A stretch of 64,000 nt of DNA from Corallococcus sicarius (GCF_003611735.1 NZ_RAWG01000005.1:16643-80642); one strand, 5' to 3'; shown: positions 34,369 to 42,871, numbered from the stretch's first letter. Translations and numbers: made by a program. Notes: generated from the letters alone by a model not told the origin.

Positions 34369-35442
34369 CTACGCGTGGAGCGACCGAGCCCCCGAGCAAG
34401 TGAGGCACTCCTTGTTGTTGCTGTGCCCGTTTACGCGCTTCTTCGACTGAACCTCCGCAACGCTCGGTTTCTTCGTGCCCTTGACGATGGCAGCGGAGAG
34501 CTCGAGGACGCGATTCGCGTCGGCGATGTACATAAGGCCCCGAGCCCCCTCGAAGCCGCAGTTGAGCGCGGCCAGCGCTTGTCCCTGCTGGATCGCGAAT
34601 ACGATGGCATCGAAGTCGGCCACTGCCTCGTCCGGGGATGCTCGCTTGCGCATCAGTCCGTGGATGAACCCTGCCGTGGTCCAGTCGCCAGCGCCAGCGG
34701 CATCGCGCAGTTCTGGAGCAGAGAAGGCGGGAAGGTCCTTCCATGCCCCCGCACGACCGTTGGCGCGCACGCGGAGCCGCAGCCCCTTCGCTCCGAACGT
34801 TTCGACCTCGACCGGCACCTTGGTTTTGGCGACGACGTCGTGGACGCCCTCGATTCGATCGTTCGCGTACTTCACAACGTGAGCCGCCTTTAGGCACTCA
34901 GCGAAGAGTCGCTCGTCCTTGATGCCCGAGGGCTCGAACACGACGAGTGCTCCGTTCGCCCGGCTCTTCTGCGCGAGCTCGAGTGTGCCCGGTGCGACGC
35001 GGTCGAAGTAGAATACCGAATGAGAGGGAAGCTTTGCTGAGATGGTCGCCGCCTCGCTAGTCAGCAGCGGTCGGTATGCCGGGAGCGTCGCTCCGCATAC
35101 CGGGCATGCCCGGGAGAATCGGTGGCGCGGGCGCCCCCTCGCGTCCAGGTAGTTTTCTTGGACGATAATCGGCGTTCCTCGACCAGTCTCGACTTGCAGG
35201 AGCTTGGTGTTGACGTGCCACTTCGAGAGATCGTCGACGAGTTCGCGGCCGACATGATCGTCGCCGATGCGTCCAACGGCGTTCGCATTCCAACCGAAAT
35301 ACGCCAGGATCGTGAGAACGTTGCCGCACGACCCTCCCGCGAAGCGCTTCTCGGTGGCGGTGGCCCCGACAGAATTTCGGATGACGTCGAGGACGATGAA
35401 TCCTGTTCCCACACAACTGTACTGATGGGCTTCACGCGGCAT
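34369..35442 (-). CDS. PfkB-family sugar/nucleoside kinase
   Basis: 357 residues from ATG 35442 with GGGGA upstream; it overlaps the preceding gene by 11 bp. The ribokinase fold shows an N-terminal CVGTGFIVLDVI, the first PfkB signature FAGGSCGNVLTILAYFGWNA, and the ATP/catalytic signature RDAAGAGDWTTAGFIHGLM with the GAGD anion hole and catalytic Asp. Two features are unusual: an insertion near residue 115 carrying CPVC, and a C-terminal tail with ECLTCSGA. These two CxxC pairs could form a zinc site. It probably phosphorylates a sugar or nucleoside. It is the last gene of a six-gene operon with a SIS-HAD protein and a PRTase-like protein, so a role in making or recycling a nucleotide-like molecule is inferred. 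Confidence 0.82.
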   Translation of the reverse strand: MPREAHQYSCVGTGFIVLDVIRNSVGATATEKRFAGGSCGNVLTILAYFGWNANAVGRIGDDHVGRELVDDLSKWHVNTKLLQVETGRGTPIIVQENYLDARGRPRHRFSRACPVCGATLPAYRPLLTSEAATISAKLPSHSVFYFDRVAPGTLELAQKSRANGALVVFEPSGIKDERLFAECLKAAHVVKYANDRIEGVHDVVAKTKVPVEVETFGAKGLRLRVRANGRAGAWKDLPAFSAPELRDAAGAGDWTTAGFIHGLMRKRASPDEAVADFDAIVFAIQQGQALAALNCGFEGARGLMYIADANRVLELSAAIVKGTKKPSVAEVQSKKRVNGHSNNKECLTCSGARSLHA

Positions 35443-36568
35443 AGCATTCCCCAGAGAGCCACATCGTGAACAGCGTCGGCAAAGGCGCCGGGCCGACCGA
35501 TTCATCAACGTGGTACCCCTGCGACTCGACGTGGGCAACGCCCACAAGCACCTTCGGATCTCGTCGGCCGAGCTCGTAAGCAGCAAGCAGTACGCCGATC
35601 GACGCGAGCTTAGAGGACATGGCTGAGAGTGCGACCTTGCATCCTCCCAGCGGTTTGAGAGCGCGGTCGTAGTGGAGGATGGACCGCATAAGCTGCCGGT
35701 ACACCTCAAAGGGATTGGATTCGGCGGCGTAAATAATGTTGCGTGGCTCGACACGGAGCTGGTCGAAAAGCAGCTTCCGGTATTCGATCATGATGGAGTC
35801 CCCCTCGCGTGGGTCTTGCGCCGGCGAGGGAAGCAGCGGGCAAATCTCGTCAGGCATGACAAGAGTGTGAATGCGTTCCAATTGGGCTTGCTGACGCTTT
35901 CCAAGGACCGGAATCCAAATCTTTGGCTGGCTACTGGTGGATTCGCTCTCAAGAGCGGCCGCCGCGAAGCCGAAGAGGTAGTTCGCACTCTCCTCCAAGC
36001 CTTCGTCGACAATAGCGTTATCCGAAGTCGGTGAGTGCGAGACGATTACATGCAGATTACGCTTCTCGCCATCCTCTTGCTCTACGTCGAAGAGCGCTAA
36101 GAACTTCGCCAGCAGCGGCAAGTAGAGCCCGCGGGGCAAAGCGCTGATGTCGACAACAACGTCGGTGTAAGACCTGAATTCGGCCGACGATGCAAATTCC
36201 TTCGCAATGCTCCGAGCACTAATCCGCCGTCCTTCTTCCGAGAACATCGTAATGTCTCGGTGCCCGATTTGACCACGTCCTCTGACGAGTTCGGCGAGCC
36301 GGTCACCATTCGCCTTGCGCTGGTCCACGCGGGCATGAGATGCCGACTCAGCACCCTCTTGGAATGCGAGCAGAGTTACATCACGCGCACCTTGGCCGCC
36401 GAGGCTCAGAATTTGTTCGATGCCGTCGCACATGCGCGAATCGAACCCATGCCCGAGCACGAATAACACGTTCCTTTTTCGTTCGGCCAAGAACATCTGC
36501 CAGAACTCGTTGAAGTGCCGCCCCTCACGAAGGAAGTAGTCACGCCAGCGAAGGCTGTCAGTGGTCAT
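35432..36568 (-). CDS. Uncharacterised alpha/beta (Rossmann-like) operon protein
   Basis: 378 residues from ATG 36568, which overlaps the ATPase stop as ATGA; longer in-frame starts are rejected. The N-terminus has RKRNVLFVLGHGFDSRMCDG, a strand followed by a Gly-containing turn typical of nucleotide-binding folds. Then come ARDVTLLAFQEGAES and SYTDVVVDISALPRGLYLPL, each a beta strand ending in an acidic or polar motif. A second half begins around PKIWIPVLGKRQQAQLERIH. No Walker motif, metal cluster or known family was recognised. Its fixed place between the ORC-type ATPase and the sugar kinase suggests it is a core component, possibly an enzyme on the pathway's sugar-phosphate or nucleotide. 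Confidence 0.65.
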   Translation of the reverse strand: MTTDSLRWRDYFLREGRHFNEFWQMFLAERKRNVLFVLGHGFDSRMCDGIEQILSLGGQGARDVTLLAFQEGAESASHARVDQRKANGDRLAELVRGRGQIGHRDITMFSEEGRRISARSIAKEFASSAEFRSYTDVVVDISALPRGLYLPLLAKFLALFDVEQEDGEKRNLHVIVSHSPTSDNAIVDEGLEESANYLFGFAAAALESESTSSQPKIWIPVLGKRQQAQLERIHTLVMPDEICPLLPSPAQDPREGDSIMIEYRKLLFDQLRVEPRNIIYAAESNPFEVYRQLMRSILHYDRALKPLGGCKVALSAMSSKLASIGVLLAAYELGRRDPKVLVGVAHVESQGYHVDESVGPAPLPTLFTMWLSGECYAA

Positions 36569-38487
36569 AGCAAGAGCCGCTCCTGTCGCGATGGGCGAAA
36601 TCCAAGCGTCGGCCACGTCATAACATCTTGAAGGCGCTTCTCGCGGAAGCCACCGTAATGCAACGGAAGGTCGTACTTCGCACACACGAGGCGGTTCAGG
36701 TACAGGACAACCACACGCCCCGACGGCCGCGGGCGATCAACGTCGGGAAGCAGGAGGTTGTATTGCAACGCCGTCGAGAGGACGTCTCCGAAGGCTGCGA
36801 AATCGGGGCGCGTCTTTCGCGTTTCGGGGTCGTACAATGAACTGCAGTCTGCCATCGACAGTGAGAAGCCGGTCACACCCGGCGCATAGGGGGCGTTCGG
36901 CTGGTAAGTCTCCTCGCGGCAGAATTGCCCGATGGCGTCGAGGAAGTTGAGCGCCGCCCGACCATTCCGTGCTCGACGTGGAAGGTCCTTCATGCGCTCG
37001 TCGAACGCATCCTTGATGATGCGTTCTTGGCGTTGCGGTGACAGGCTCGTAGGGCGGCGCATCACCGCAGCCGCCAAGGACTCCTCGAACAGGTCGCCAG
37101 CAAGACGAATGAACTGCTCCACGTTGAAAGAGCCAAGGCTGGCAAGCCTACTGAGTCCGAAGTAGTAGGGGAAGCCGAACTCTTTGCTCAAGAAGAGTTC
37201 GGCAGCATTGCGCTCGGACGCTTCTTCTTTGTCGTCGAGCTCGCTCGCACTGAGCAACTCGGGGAATAGGCTCTGCTGGGGCTTCCCCGCGTGTCGTGCG
37301 ATTAGAATCTCAAGCGTTCGCCACTTGATGAGTTGATGGCGGATACTGCCGTCTATTTCGGTGCGAGATTTCACCCAGTCGGCGTACTGAGGCTTTGCGA
37401 CAGCGAGCGCTTCGACGCGTTTGCGAACAACAGTCAGCGCGGCCTGCGTCTTTTCATGCCAAGCTGGAGCCTCGAGATCTGCTTCAATGGTGGGAGCAAA
37501 TGCGTCGGGCGCGTTGGTTCCTGCCGATTCAGCCGCCATGCGGGCCCGTCGTTCGGCGATGAGCTTCACCGCAGGCTCGAACTTGCCTTTCTTCCATTCT
37601 CGCTCGAGCGCTATCACGAGATGGTCGCGGCCACTCAACACGCCGTTCGCCAGGAGTTCCTCGTTGGCCAGCGCCTCGAAGCGCTCGGCAAGCCACACAG
37701 TTGAACGCGCCCGCTGGTCGACGACAACTTCGAGCAGTGCAGAGCGTTGCGAAGGTGCCAGCTTCTGCATGTCATCAAAAGTGATGAGCCAGCGAGTCTC
37801 GAAGGGCTTTCCGTCGAGGTGGATGCAGTTAGCATCGAGTAGGCGCAACGAGAGGAGTGCGTCGTGCCCAGACGGACCAGAGCCGTCGGGGGACATCAGG
37901 GTGTCGATGAGGTCGGCGACGCGTTGCTCAATCAATTCAGCCCAGCGCTGAACGGTGACGCCTTCGGCGGGAAAGGTGAGACCAGGGATAATGTCGTCTG
38001 GTGGCGCAACGAGGCTGAGTCGACCTAGGTCATCGGGGAATCGAAGCCCGCGGATGACGAGGATTGCGCGAAGAGCCCCCAGGATGACCCGCGCATCGAT
38101 GAGTGCGAGAAGTAGCCGCTTCGCGCGCGCTGGGTTCAATCCGACGTCAGCGAGTGCTGGGTACGTTCGTGCGCAGGGAAGCATGACGGACAAGATATTC
38201 GCGCCGTGATCCGACACTGCGCCTAGAGCCTTAAGCTTGCCGAAGAGGTCCTTGGTCGCGTCGTTGGTTTTCATCGCCACCAGATGCTGTAGCACTGATG
38301 GCGTAAACAATTTCAGCAGAGAGGTCTTCCCTCCACCTGGCGCGCTGCGGATGAACAGAGGGCGACCGCTGAGCGCATCCTCGGGCAACAGCTCGAGCAC
38401 TCCATGGCCGAACAGTCGCAGAAAGTCTGCGTCAGAATCGATGCTCTCGGCCGTTTGCAGGCGAAAGGGGTTGCGTACGTCCTTCAT
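36565..38487 (-). CDS. ORC/CDC6-type AAA+ ATPase
   Basis: 640 residues from ATG 38487, overlapping the PRTase-like gene by four bases. Walker A is SAPGGGKTS at residues ~48-56 and Walker B is WLITFDDMQ at ~233-241. A sensor-like RSTVWLAERF follows, which fits the ORC1/CDC6/STAND-related AAA+ architecture. The long C-terminus (residues ~330-640) is helical with no known effector domain and ends in VLYLNRLVCAKYDLPLHYGG. NCBI-style naming would be ORC-CDC6 family AAA ATPase; such ATPases are known neighbours of PRTase-like conflict proteins. It probably senses an invader or nucleic acid and switches the pathway. Confidence 0.8.
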   Translation of the reverse strand: MKDVRNPFRLQTAESIDSDADFLRLFGHGVLELLPEDALSGRPLFIRSAPGGGKTSLLKLFTPSVLQHLVAMKTNDATKDLFGKLKALGAVSDHGANILSVMLPCARTYPALADVGLNPARAKRLLLALIDARVILGALRAILVIRGLRFPDDLGRLSLVAPPDDIIPGLTFPAEGVTVQRWAELIEQRVADLIDTLMSPDGSGPSGHDALLSLRLLDANCIHLDGKPFETRWLITFDDMQKLAPSQRSALLEVVVDQRARSTVWLAERFEALANEELLANGVLSGRDHLVIALEREWKKGKFEPAVKLIAERRARMAAESAGTNAPDAFAPTIEADLEAPAWHEKTQAALTVVRKRVEALAVAKPQYADWVKSRTEIDGSIRHQLIKWRTLEILIARHAGKPQQSLFPELLSASELDDKEEASERNAAELFLSKEFGFPYYFGLSRLASLGSFNVEQFIRLAGDLFEESLAAAVMRRPTSLSPQRQERIIKDAFDERMKDLPRRARNGRAALNFLDAIGQFCREETYQPNAPYAPGVTGFSLSMADCSSLYDPETRKTRPDFAAFGDVLSTALQYNLLLPDVDRPRPSGRVVVLYLNRLVCAKYDLPLHYGGFREKRLQDVMTWPTLGFRPSRQERLLL

Positions 38488-39572
38488 GACTCCCTCCGGT
38501 GACGACTCACGCGAGGGAACAGGGGACGCACGGTGTCGCTATCCTCGGCCCACAGCACAAAGATGGAGTTGTTTGGGGTGTTATGATGGATGACGAGCGG
38601 CAGCCCTCCGTTCTTGTATCCAAACGGTACATCGCCCTCCCATTCAGGGTGCTTGTCCTTTGCTCGAGGGTCGTAGTACTTATTGATCAACTCGATCACT
38701 GGCTCAGTGTGTGATGCCTGGAGTGAGATGCTATTTTCGATGCGCTGAACACACAGCACCGTAATATCGATTCCATGCGTCTTTCTGAGGACGTCCGCGC
38801 CTCTCTCAATGTTGACCAGAGCTTGCGCCGTGGCGACGTAGAATACGACTACTAGCCGAGTTTTCGGGAATGAGACGACGGTCCTCCATTCCGCGCTATC
38901 CTCGCTCTCTTGTAGCCGCTTGACGAACTTTGCGAGCTTGCCCTTGGCTTGTTGGCCATCCGCCGTTAGGCAGCTTGTTCCACTAGCCGTGAAGTCGTCG
39001 AGCAGAACGAGCGTCGGCGCGACATCCGTGTGTCCACGCTTCTCGTTGAGCCACGTTCGGATCTCGCGGACCTTCTCCTTAGAGATCTCATAGCTGCTGA
39101 AGATCTGCTCGTGGCTCAGTTCCTTGTTGCTGCGGCGGAACAGGTCGATCCGCGCCCCGTCGCTCAATCCGAAGAACAGGCTTGCAGCTTCGAGTTGTTT
39201 GAACGCGCCGGTCGCAAGGACTTGGCTGACACGAAATGGAGGAAGGTTTGCATCCGTCGCGGCCTTCTCGATGAACAAGGGGCGAATCACGTCTGGGTAC
39301 GCGATGGCGGCGAAGTGGGCCATCTCGGCATGCGACAAGAAGACGAGCCTACTAACGACGAATTCGTAGGCGGTCTTCCGTTCTGCGAGCGTGCTAAACT
39401 GTTCGAGCCATAGAGCAAGGCTCTCGACGAAACGCATGCCGGGGCTGAATTGTTGGTATTCGTCGTACTTGAGCGCAGCGAGGGCTTGAAGGACAGGCCG
39501 CTGCCGGGCGATGTCCTCGTTTGTCCACTCCATCACGTTGCCAAGCAGGCGTTCGGCGAGTGCGTCTCTCAT
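38484..39572 (-). CDS. Phosphoribosyltransferase-like protein (PRTase-CE type)
   Basis: 362 residues from ATG 39572. The helical N-terminal half (residues 1-180) precedes a type-I PRTase core. The PRPP loop is APTLVLLDDFTASGTSC at residues ~185-201, with both acidic residues (D192, D193) and a Thr/Ser-Gly-Thr loop. The strand TRLVVVFYVATAQAL follows. The C-terminal signature FGYKNGGLPLVIHHNTPNNS then FVLWAED marks the PRTase group found in bacterial conflict systems. It overlaps both neighbours by four bases. The likely reaction is transfer or cleavage at ribose-5-phosphate C1 of a nucleotide-like molecule; the substrate is unknown. Confidence 0.78.
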   Translation of the reverse strand: MRDALAERLLGNVMEWTNEDIARQRPVLQALAALKYDEYQQFSPGMRFVESLALWLEQFSTLAERKTAYEFVVSRLVFLSHAEMAHFAAIAYPDVIRPLFIEKAATDANLPPFRVSQVLATGAFKQLEAASLFFGLSDGARIDLFRRSNKELSHEQIFSSYEISKEKVREIRTWLNEKRGHTDVAPTLVLLDDFTASGTSCLTADGQQAKGKLAKFVKRLQESEDSAEWRTVVSFPKTRLVVVFYVATAQALVNIERGADVLRKTHGIDITVLCVQRIENSISLQASHTEPVIELINKYYDPRAKDKHPEWEGDVPFGYKNGGLPLVIHHNTPNNSIFVLWAEDSDTVRPLFPRVSRHRRES

Positions 39573-41431
39573 AGCACCGAACTCTCTTTCCAGGAGAACG
39601 TTCCGATACCGCCGCGGGCCTTGACGGCGCGGAGGTAGAGCAGCGTCGCGTCAGGTCCTGAGATGCCACGAGGCGCAAGGTTCCAGCACGCGTCGTTCAA
39701 GCTCGAGACCTCGTCGACGCTCAGCGACATCGGCTCGGCGAGGAGCGAGTAGTCGTTGCCCGGCCACGCGCCGCGGTCGCCGATACAGAGTACGTCGCGG
39801 CCGTCGCCGATCTGCTCGCGTAACCAGGACACCAGCGAGCCCTTGCCTCGCGTTAGGCCAAGCACATCGAGCGAGTGCGAAGAGACGACGACGCGCACGC
39901 CTTCGCCATCGAGCGGTGCGAGGCGCGCCATCACGTGAGCCGCGAGCGCGTCGGTCCTCGTCGCGCCCCTGGGTTCGACCGTGATCTGTCGAGGCCGAGG
40001 GTCGACCTTGGCGGCGGCAGCGAGCCAACCATCGGCCGACAATAATGCCTGCGCACGCTTCAACACCGCGTCGTTCGGTTCGTCCCGGGCGGGCAAGTTG
40101 TTGTCGCCAAGGGCACCGATATCCGTCCCGTTGTAGTAGCCGATGTGGACACGGGCCCAGAGCTTTCGGTCGAGAGCCTTCTGGAGTTCCTCACGGACCG
40201 ACTTCCCTCGGCCAGTGGCGATACCGAGGTGAATGCCTGCCTTGAGTAGCCGCGAGCACTCAGTCACGACATCTTCGCGAAGGCCCTCGAAGCGACCATC
40301 CTTGGTGCAGAGTGTTCCGTCGTAGTCGAGGGCGAGGGCGCCGATCGCTGTCGTGCGAGCACGGGCCAGGAATTGCTTAAGGCCTTGTTGGAACGCCTTG
40401 ACGTCCGCAACGCCCTCGGGCGACGCCCAGAGCTTACGCTCAATTGGCGCACCGATGGTCGGTCGGACGCGAGGCGGGGTTAGGCGGTACAGCTTTCGGC
40501 CGAACTCGGGCACGTGCGGGCGCCCAGGGTCTTGGGCGCGTGTCTCTCCGATGCGGGCGACGAGATGGAACGCTTGCACGAGGAGGTCGATCGTCCCGGA
40601 TGGGCCATCAAGGGTGGTGTCCAGCCGTACGACCGGGATGCTCTTCGGAAAAAGCCGTAGAGTAGAATCCGCGATTGCGGCGGTCCCCGGCGTCACGAGA
40701 GCAACTACCACCGTCTCGGCAGACCGGTTGGCGAGCCACAGATGTCTCCCATGGCCGAAGTTCCGGTAGTCAGCGAGCTGGGCGGCCGCGAGAGCGGACT
40801 CGTTCAGCTTAGACTCGAGGTCGGTGGCGACTGGCGAGCCCCAGCCTCCGTGGAGGATCTGCACCATGTGCCGATTCTCGAAGAGTGCTTCGATTAACGG
40901 CCTGCGTCGTGTCTTCGGCAGTGCGACCTCGAAGCCATAGGCGCGCGCGATGAGCGCGCAGGTGGCAACCAAGCTATTAGTCGCGAGGAAGCCGTCCTTG
41001 CCCGCTGGAGCGTCTGCGGCGAACACGCGAGCCCGCGCAAAAGGCGACGCAGCATCCTTTAGGGGGTTCTCTGCACGCAGAGTGATAGCGGCAACTGCGG
41101 GAGCTTCATCGGCGATGCACGCGTCGAACGCTGCGAGGACGTCCTTGTTCTTACCGGAGGCCGAAGCGAGAAACACGCCAGCACGGTGTAACCCGGCGGG
41201 GATCGACAGCACGTCGAGCGGCGTCGTGAAGTGCGCGGGCCGGCGATGACGTGTGCGGTGTAGGAGTGATGCGAGGTGACAAGCTGTCGCGGAGCCTCCA
41301 GACCCTATCGCGACGAGAGGTCGGTCGGCAACGTCAGCAACGAACTTCTGGAGGCCCGCAACGTCGCAGGTCAACGCCCACGCAAGCGTGTCCGACAGGG
41401 CCGCTAGCTCGCTCGCGAACGCCTTACCCAT
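39569..41431 (-). CDS. SIS-HAD fusion protein (sugar isomerase domain + phosphatase domain)
   Basis: 620 residues from ATG 41431, chosen because GGAGG lies five bases upstream. The N-terminal SIS (sugar-phosphate-binding) domain has RPLVAIGSGGSATACHLASL, FLASASGKNKDVLAAFD and ESKLNESALAAAQLADYRNF. The C-terminal HAD domain (Cof type) has motif I ALALDYDGTLCTKDG (Asp369/Asp371), motif II GIATGRGKS, motif III Lys in TRGKGSL, and motif IV VLCIGDRGAWPGNDYSLL. All catalytic HAD residues are present. It likely converts and dephosphorylates a ketose/aldose phosphate or nucleotide sugar. It is first or second in the operon, joined to the PRTase-like gene by ATGA. Confidence 0.83.
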   Translation of the reverse strand: MGKAFASELAALSDTLAWALTCDVAGLQKFVADVADRPLVAIGSGGSATACHLASLLHRTRHRRPAHFTTPLDVLSIPAGLHRAGVFLASASGKNKDVLAAFDACIADEAPAVAAITLRAENPLKDAASPFARARVFAADAPAGKDGFLATNSLVATCALIARAYGFEVALPKTRRRPLIEALFENRHMVQILHGGWGSPVATDLESKLNESALAAAQLADYRNFGHGRHLWLANRSAETVVVALVTPGTAAIADSTLRLFPKSIPVVRLDTTLDGPSGTIDLLVQAFHLVARIGETRAQDPGRPHVPEFGRKLYRLTPPRVRPTIGAPIERKLWASPEGVADVKAFQQGLKQFLARARTTAIGALALDYDGTLCTKDGRFEGLREDVVTECSRLLKAGIHLGIATGRGKSVREELQKALDRKLWARVHIGYYNGTDIGALGDNNLPARDEPNDAVLKRAQALLSADGWLAAAAKVDPRPRQITVEPRGATRTDALAAHVMARLAPLDGEGVRVVVSSHSLDVLGLTRGKGSLVSWLREQIGDGRDVLCIGDRGAWPGNDYSLLAEPMSLSVDEVSSLNDACWNLAPRGISGPDATLLYLRAVKARGGIGTFSWKESSVL

Positions 41432-41717
41432 GACGACCTCCGCCCCCGTGCCCACGACCAGCCGCCATGCGCCACTCGGGTCGGTACGTGATCAGCGGGT
41501 CGGCAATCGACGTAGCGTGCACGGTAATAGGTCCTTCACCCAGGGAAAACCGCAGCACGAGGCTCTCTTGTGGCACGTGCACCCGATACCACACGAGGTC
41601 AACGGTTGGAATGCGTTCCCACTCCTTGCCGCAGGAGGCGGTCGTCAGGGGCAACGAGATTCTGTCCGTCACCGCGGTCGCAGCTCTCCTGCCGACGGCC
41701 GAGAGGACGATATTCAC
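41424..41717 (-). CDS. Small operon-leading protein of unknown function
   Basis: About 97 residues from a GTG at 41717. A stop 36 bp upstream limits extension, and no strong ribosome site is visible, so the start is uncertain. The sequence contains ISLPLTTASCGKEWERIPTV, then DLVWYRVHVPQESLVLRFSL and a final ADPLITYRPEWRMA. Strands alternate with loops, suggesting a small beta-rich fold. Its stop overlaps the SIS-HAD start by eight bases, so it is translationally coupled. It could be the remaining 3' end of a longer protein; the gap upstream (41718-42013) shows no matching frame. Confidence 0.5.
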   Translation of the reverse strand: MNIVLSAVGRRAATAVTDRISLPLTTASCGKEWERIPTVDLVWYRVHVPQESLVLRFSLGEGPITVHATSIADPLITYRPEWRMAAGRGHGGGGRHG

Positions 41718-42013
41718 GATGGCGCAGAAGTCCGAGCTGCCGTCCCTCGAGGTTCACGAGCAGTGGCGATTCCGTCACCCGGCCCTCGATTCGTGGACGG
41801 CGTCGAAGGCGCACGGCCCAGGAGTACCCAAGTATCCCCCATCGAAACCCAGTGCTCCGACGCTGAAGCGAGGCTGACGATGAACGATGCCGGTACGCGT
41901 CGGAAGCACTTGGCTCCGACGGTTTAGGACTTGGGCTGTGAGTACGACCCGCACTCCCTCATCGAGTAGAAGTTCTTCGTGGGCGGGCGCACCCTCGCCA
42001 TTGGCAATAAGGC

Positions 42014-42631
42014 GTGGCGTCACAGCACGCTGAGGTGGTCGATCTCCACTCGCTCCCCGACACGCCACCCTCCCTGCTGCGCCAGCCCTGGCTGGTCGCG
42101 GTACTGCACCCTGACGGGGGAGCCCGCATCTTCGGCGACACCCTCTCTCTGTCCGGGTACACCCTGGACGGCACCATGTACCTGCTCGGGTTGCTCGGGG
42201 ACGGGCATTCCGTCCTCGCGCCCTGGCGGCCCCGGTGGACGGGCGAGGACCTGGAAGAGGGCTCCCGCCGGGAGCGCTCCCCGGTCATCGACGAGGGCCA
42301 CGCGCCGCCGCACGCTGCCTGGGCACGGGAGGCCGCGCGCTACGCCGTCATCTTCGGGTTGCTCTTGGAGGCCGAGGGCACTCGGCTCGGAATCGAAGAG
42401 GCGCGTCGAGGCGAGGCCCATGAGGGCCTGCCGGTGCGAACCGTCTGCCTGCGTGGCCCCGTAGCTGTCCCGGCGATGTCGTCCGCGGCTGGCCTTCGCT
42501 GGCTCGGCACAGTGGAGCGCCAGGCGCGCGGATACCTCACACGCCAGCGCCACGGGCCCTGGCAATCCCTCGCCCGCTGGCAGTACGCCTCGAAGCGCTC
42601 CACGTGGCGATGGGTACGGCCGGAGTCGTAG
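42014..42631 (+). CDS. Hypothetical protein, myxobacterial family with a second relic copy
   Basis: About 205 residues from GTG 42014 with AAGG nearby; the true start may differ. The middle reads LLRQPWLVAVLHPDGGARIF, then GDTLSLSGYTLDGTMYLLGL, and the C-terminal half has GIEEARRGEAHEGLPVRTVC. The last part recurs at 23467-23790 with near-identical DNA, so the gene family spreads within the genome. No domain was recognised. It is divergent from the small-protein operon and lies 160 bp before repeat copy D. Confidence 0.5.
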   Translation: MASQHAEVVDLHSLPDTPPSLLRQPWLVAVLHPDGGARIFGDTLSLSGYTLDGTMYLLGLLGDGHSVLAPWRPRWTGEDLEEGSRRERSPVIDEGHAPPHAAWAREAARYAVIFGLLLEAEGTRLGIEEARRGEAHEGLPVRTVCLRGPVAVPAMSSAAGLRWLGTVERQARGYLTRQRHGPWQSLARWQYASKRSTWRWVRPES

Positions 42632-42791
42632 GGGCGGCCCTGCTTGCTGCGCATACGCATTTGCCCCCCCTTCAGTCGCACAGCAAGCAGAGATGGCTGC
42701 CTATCTCGTCGGCCATCCGTTCGAACAATGCGTCCAGCATAGGGCCCTCGCACGCCTCGCTCACTGGCAATGACACGTCCCTAGAACAGCC

Positions 42792-42833
42792 TTGACGCTC
42801 TCATGGGCTAGCGACCGGTTTGGATAGGCACAG
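42792..42833 (+). repeat. Dispersed repeat, copy D
   Basis: TTGACGCTCTCATGGGCT start, GCGACCG centre, GGATAGGCACAG end; about three bases shorter than copies A-C. It lies 38 bp beyond the 3' end of the minus-strand methyltransferase gene. GCTCACT lies 26 bp upstream, as in copy B. Confidence 0.7.
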
Positions 42834-42871
42834 ATGGTGTGGCGTGCTGCAATGTATTTGGTGATGATGGT

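Noticed and set aside
34375..34893. Plus-strand open frame across the kinase gene
   Set aside because: The minus strand has the kinase motifs; this frame has no motifs or ribosome site.
41467..41877. Plus-strand 136-codon frame upstream of the operon
   Set aside because: Low-complexity Arg/Ser-rich composition and overlap with the better supported minus-strand small gene.
21945..42833. The 45-bp repeats as integron attC sites
   Set aside because: No RYYYAAC/GTTRRRY core pair or hairpin expected for attC was found, and no integron integrase lies in the window.
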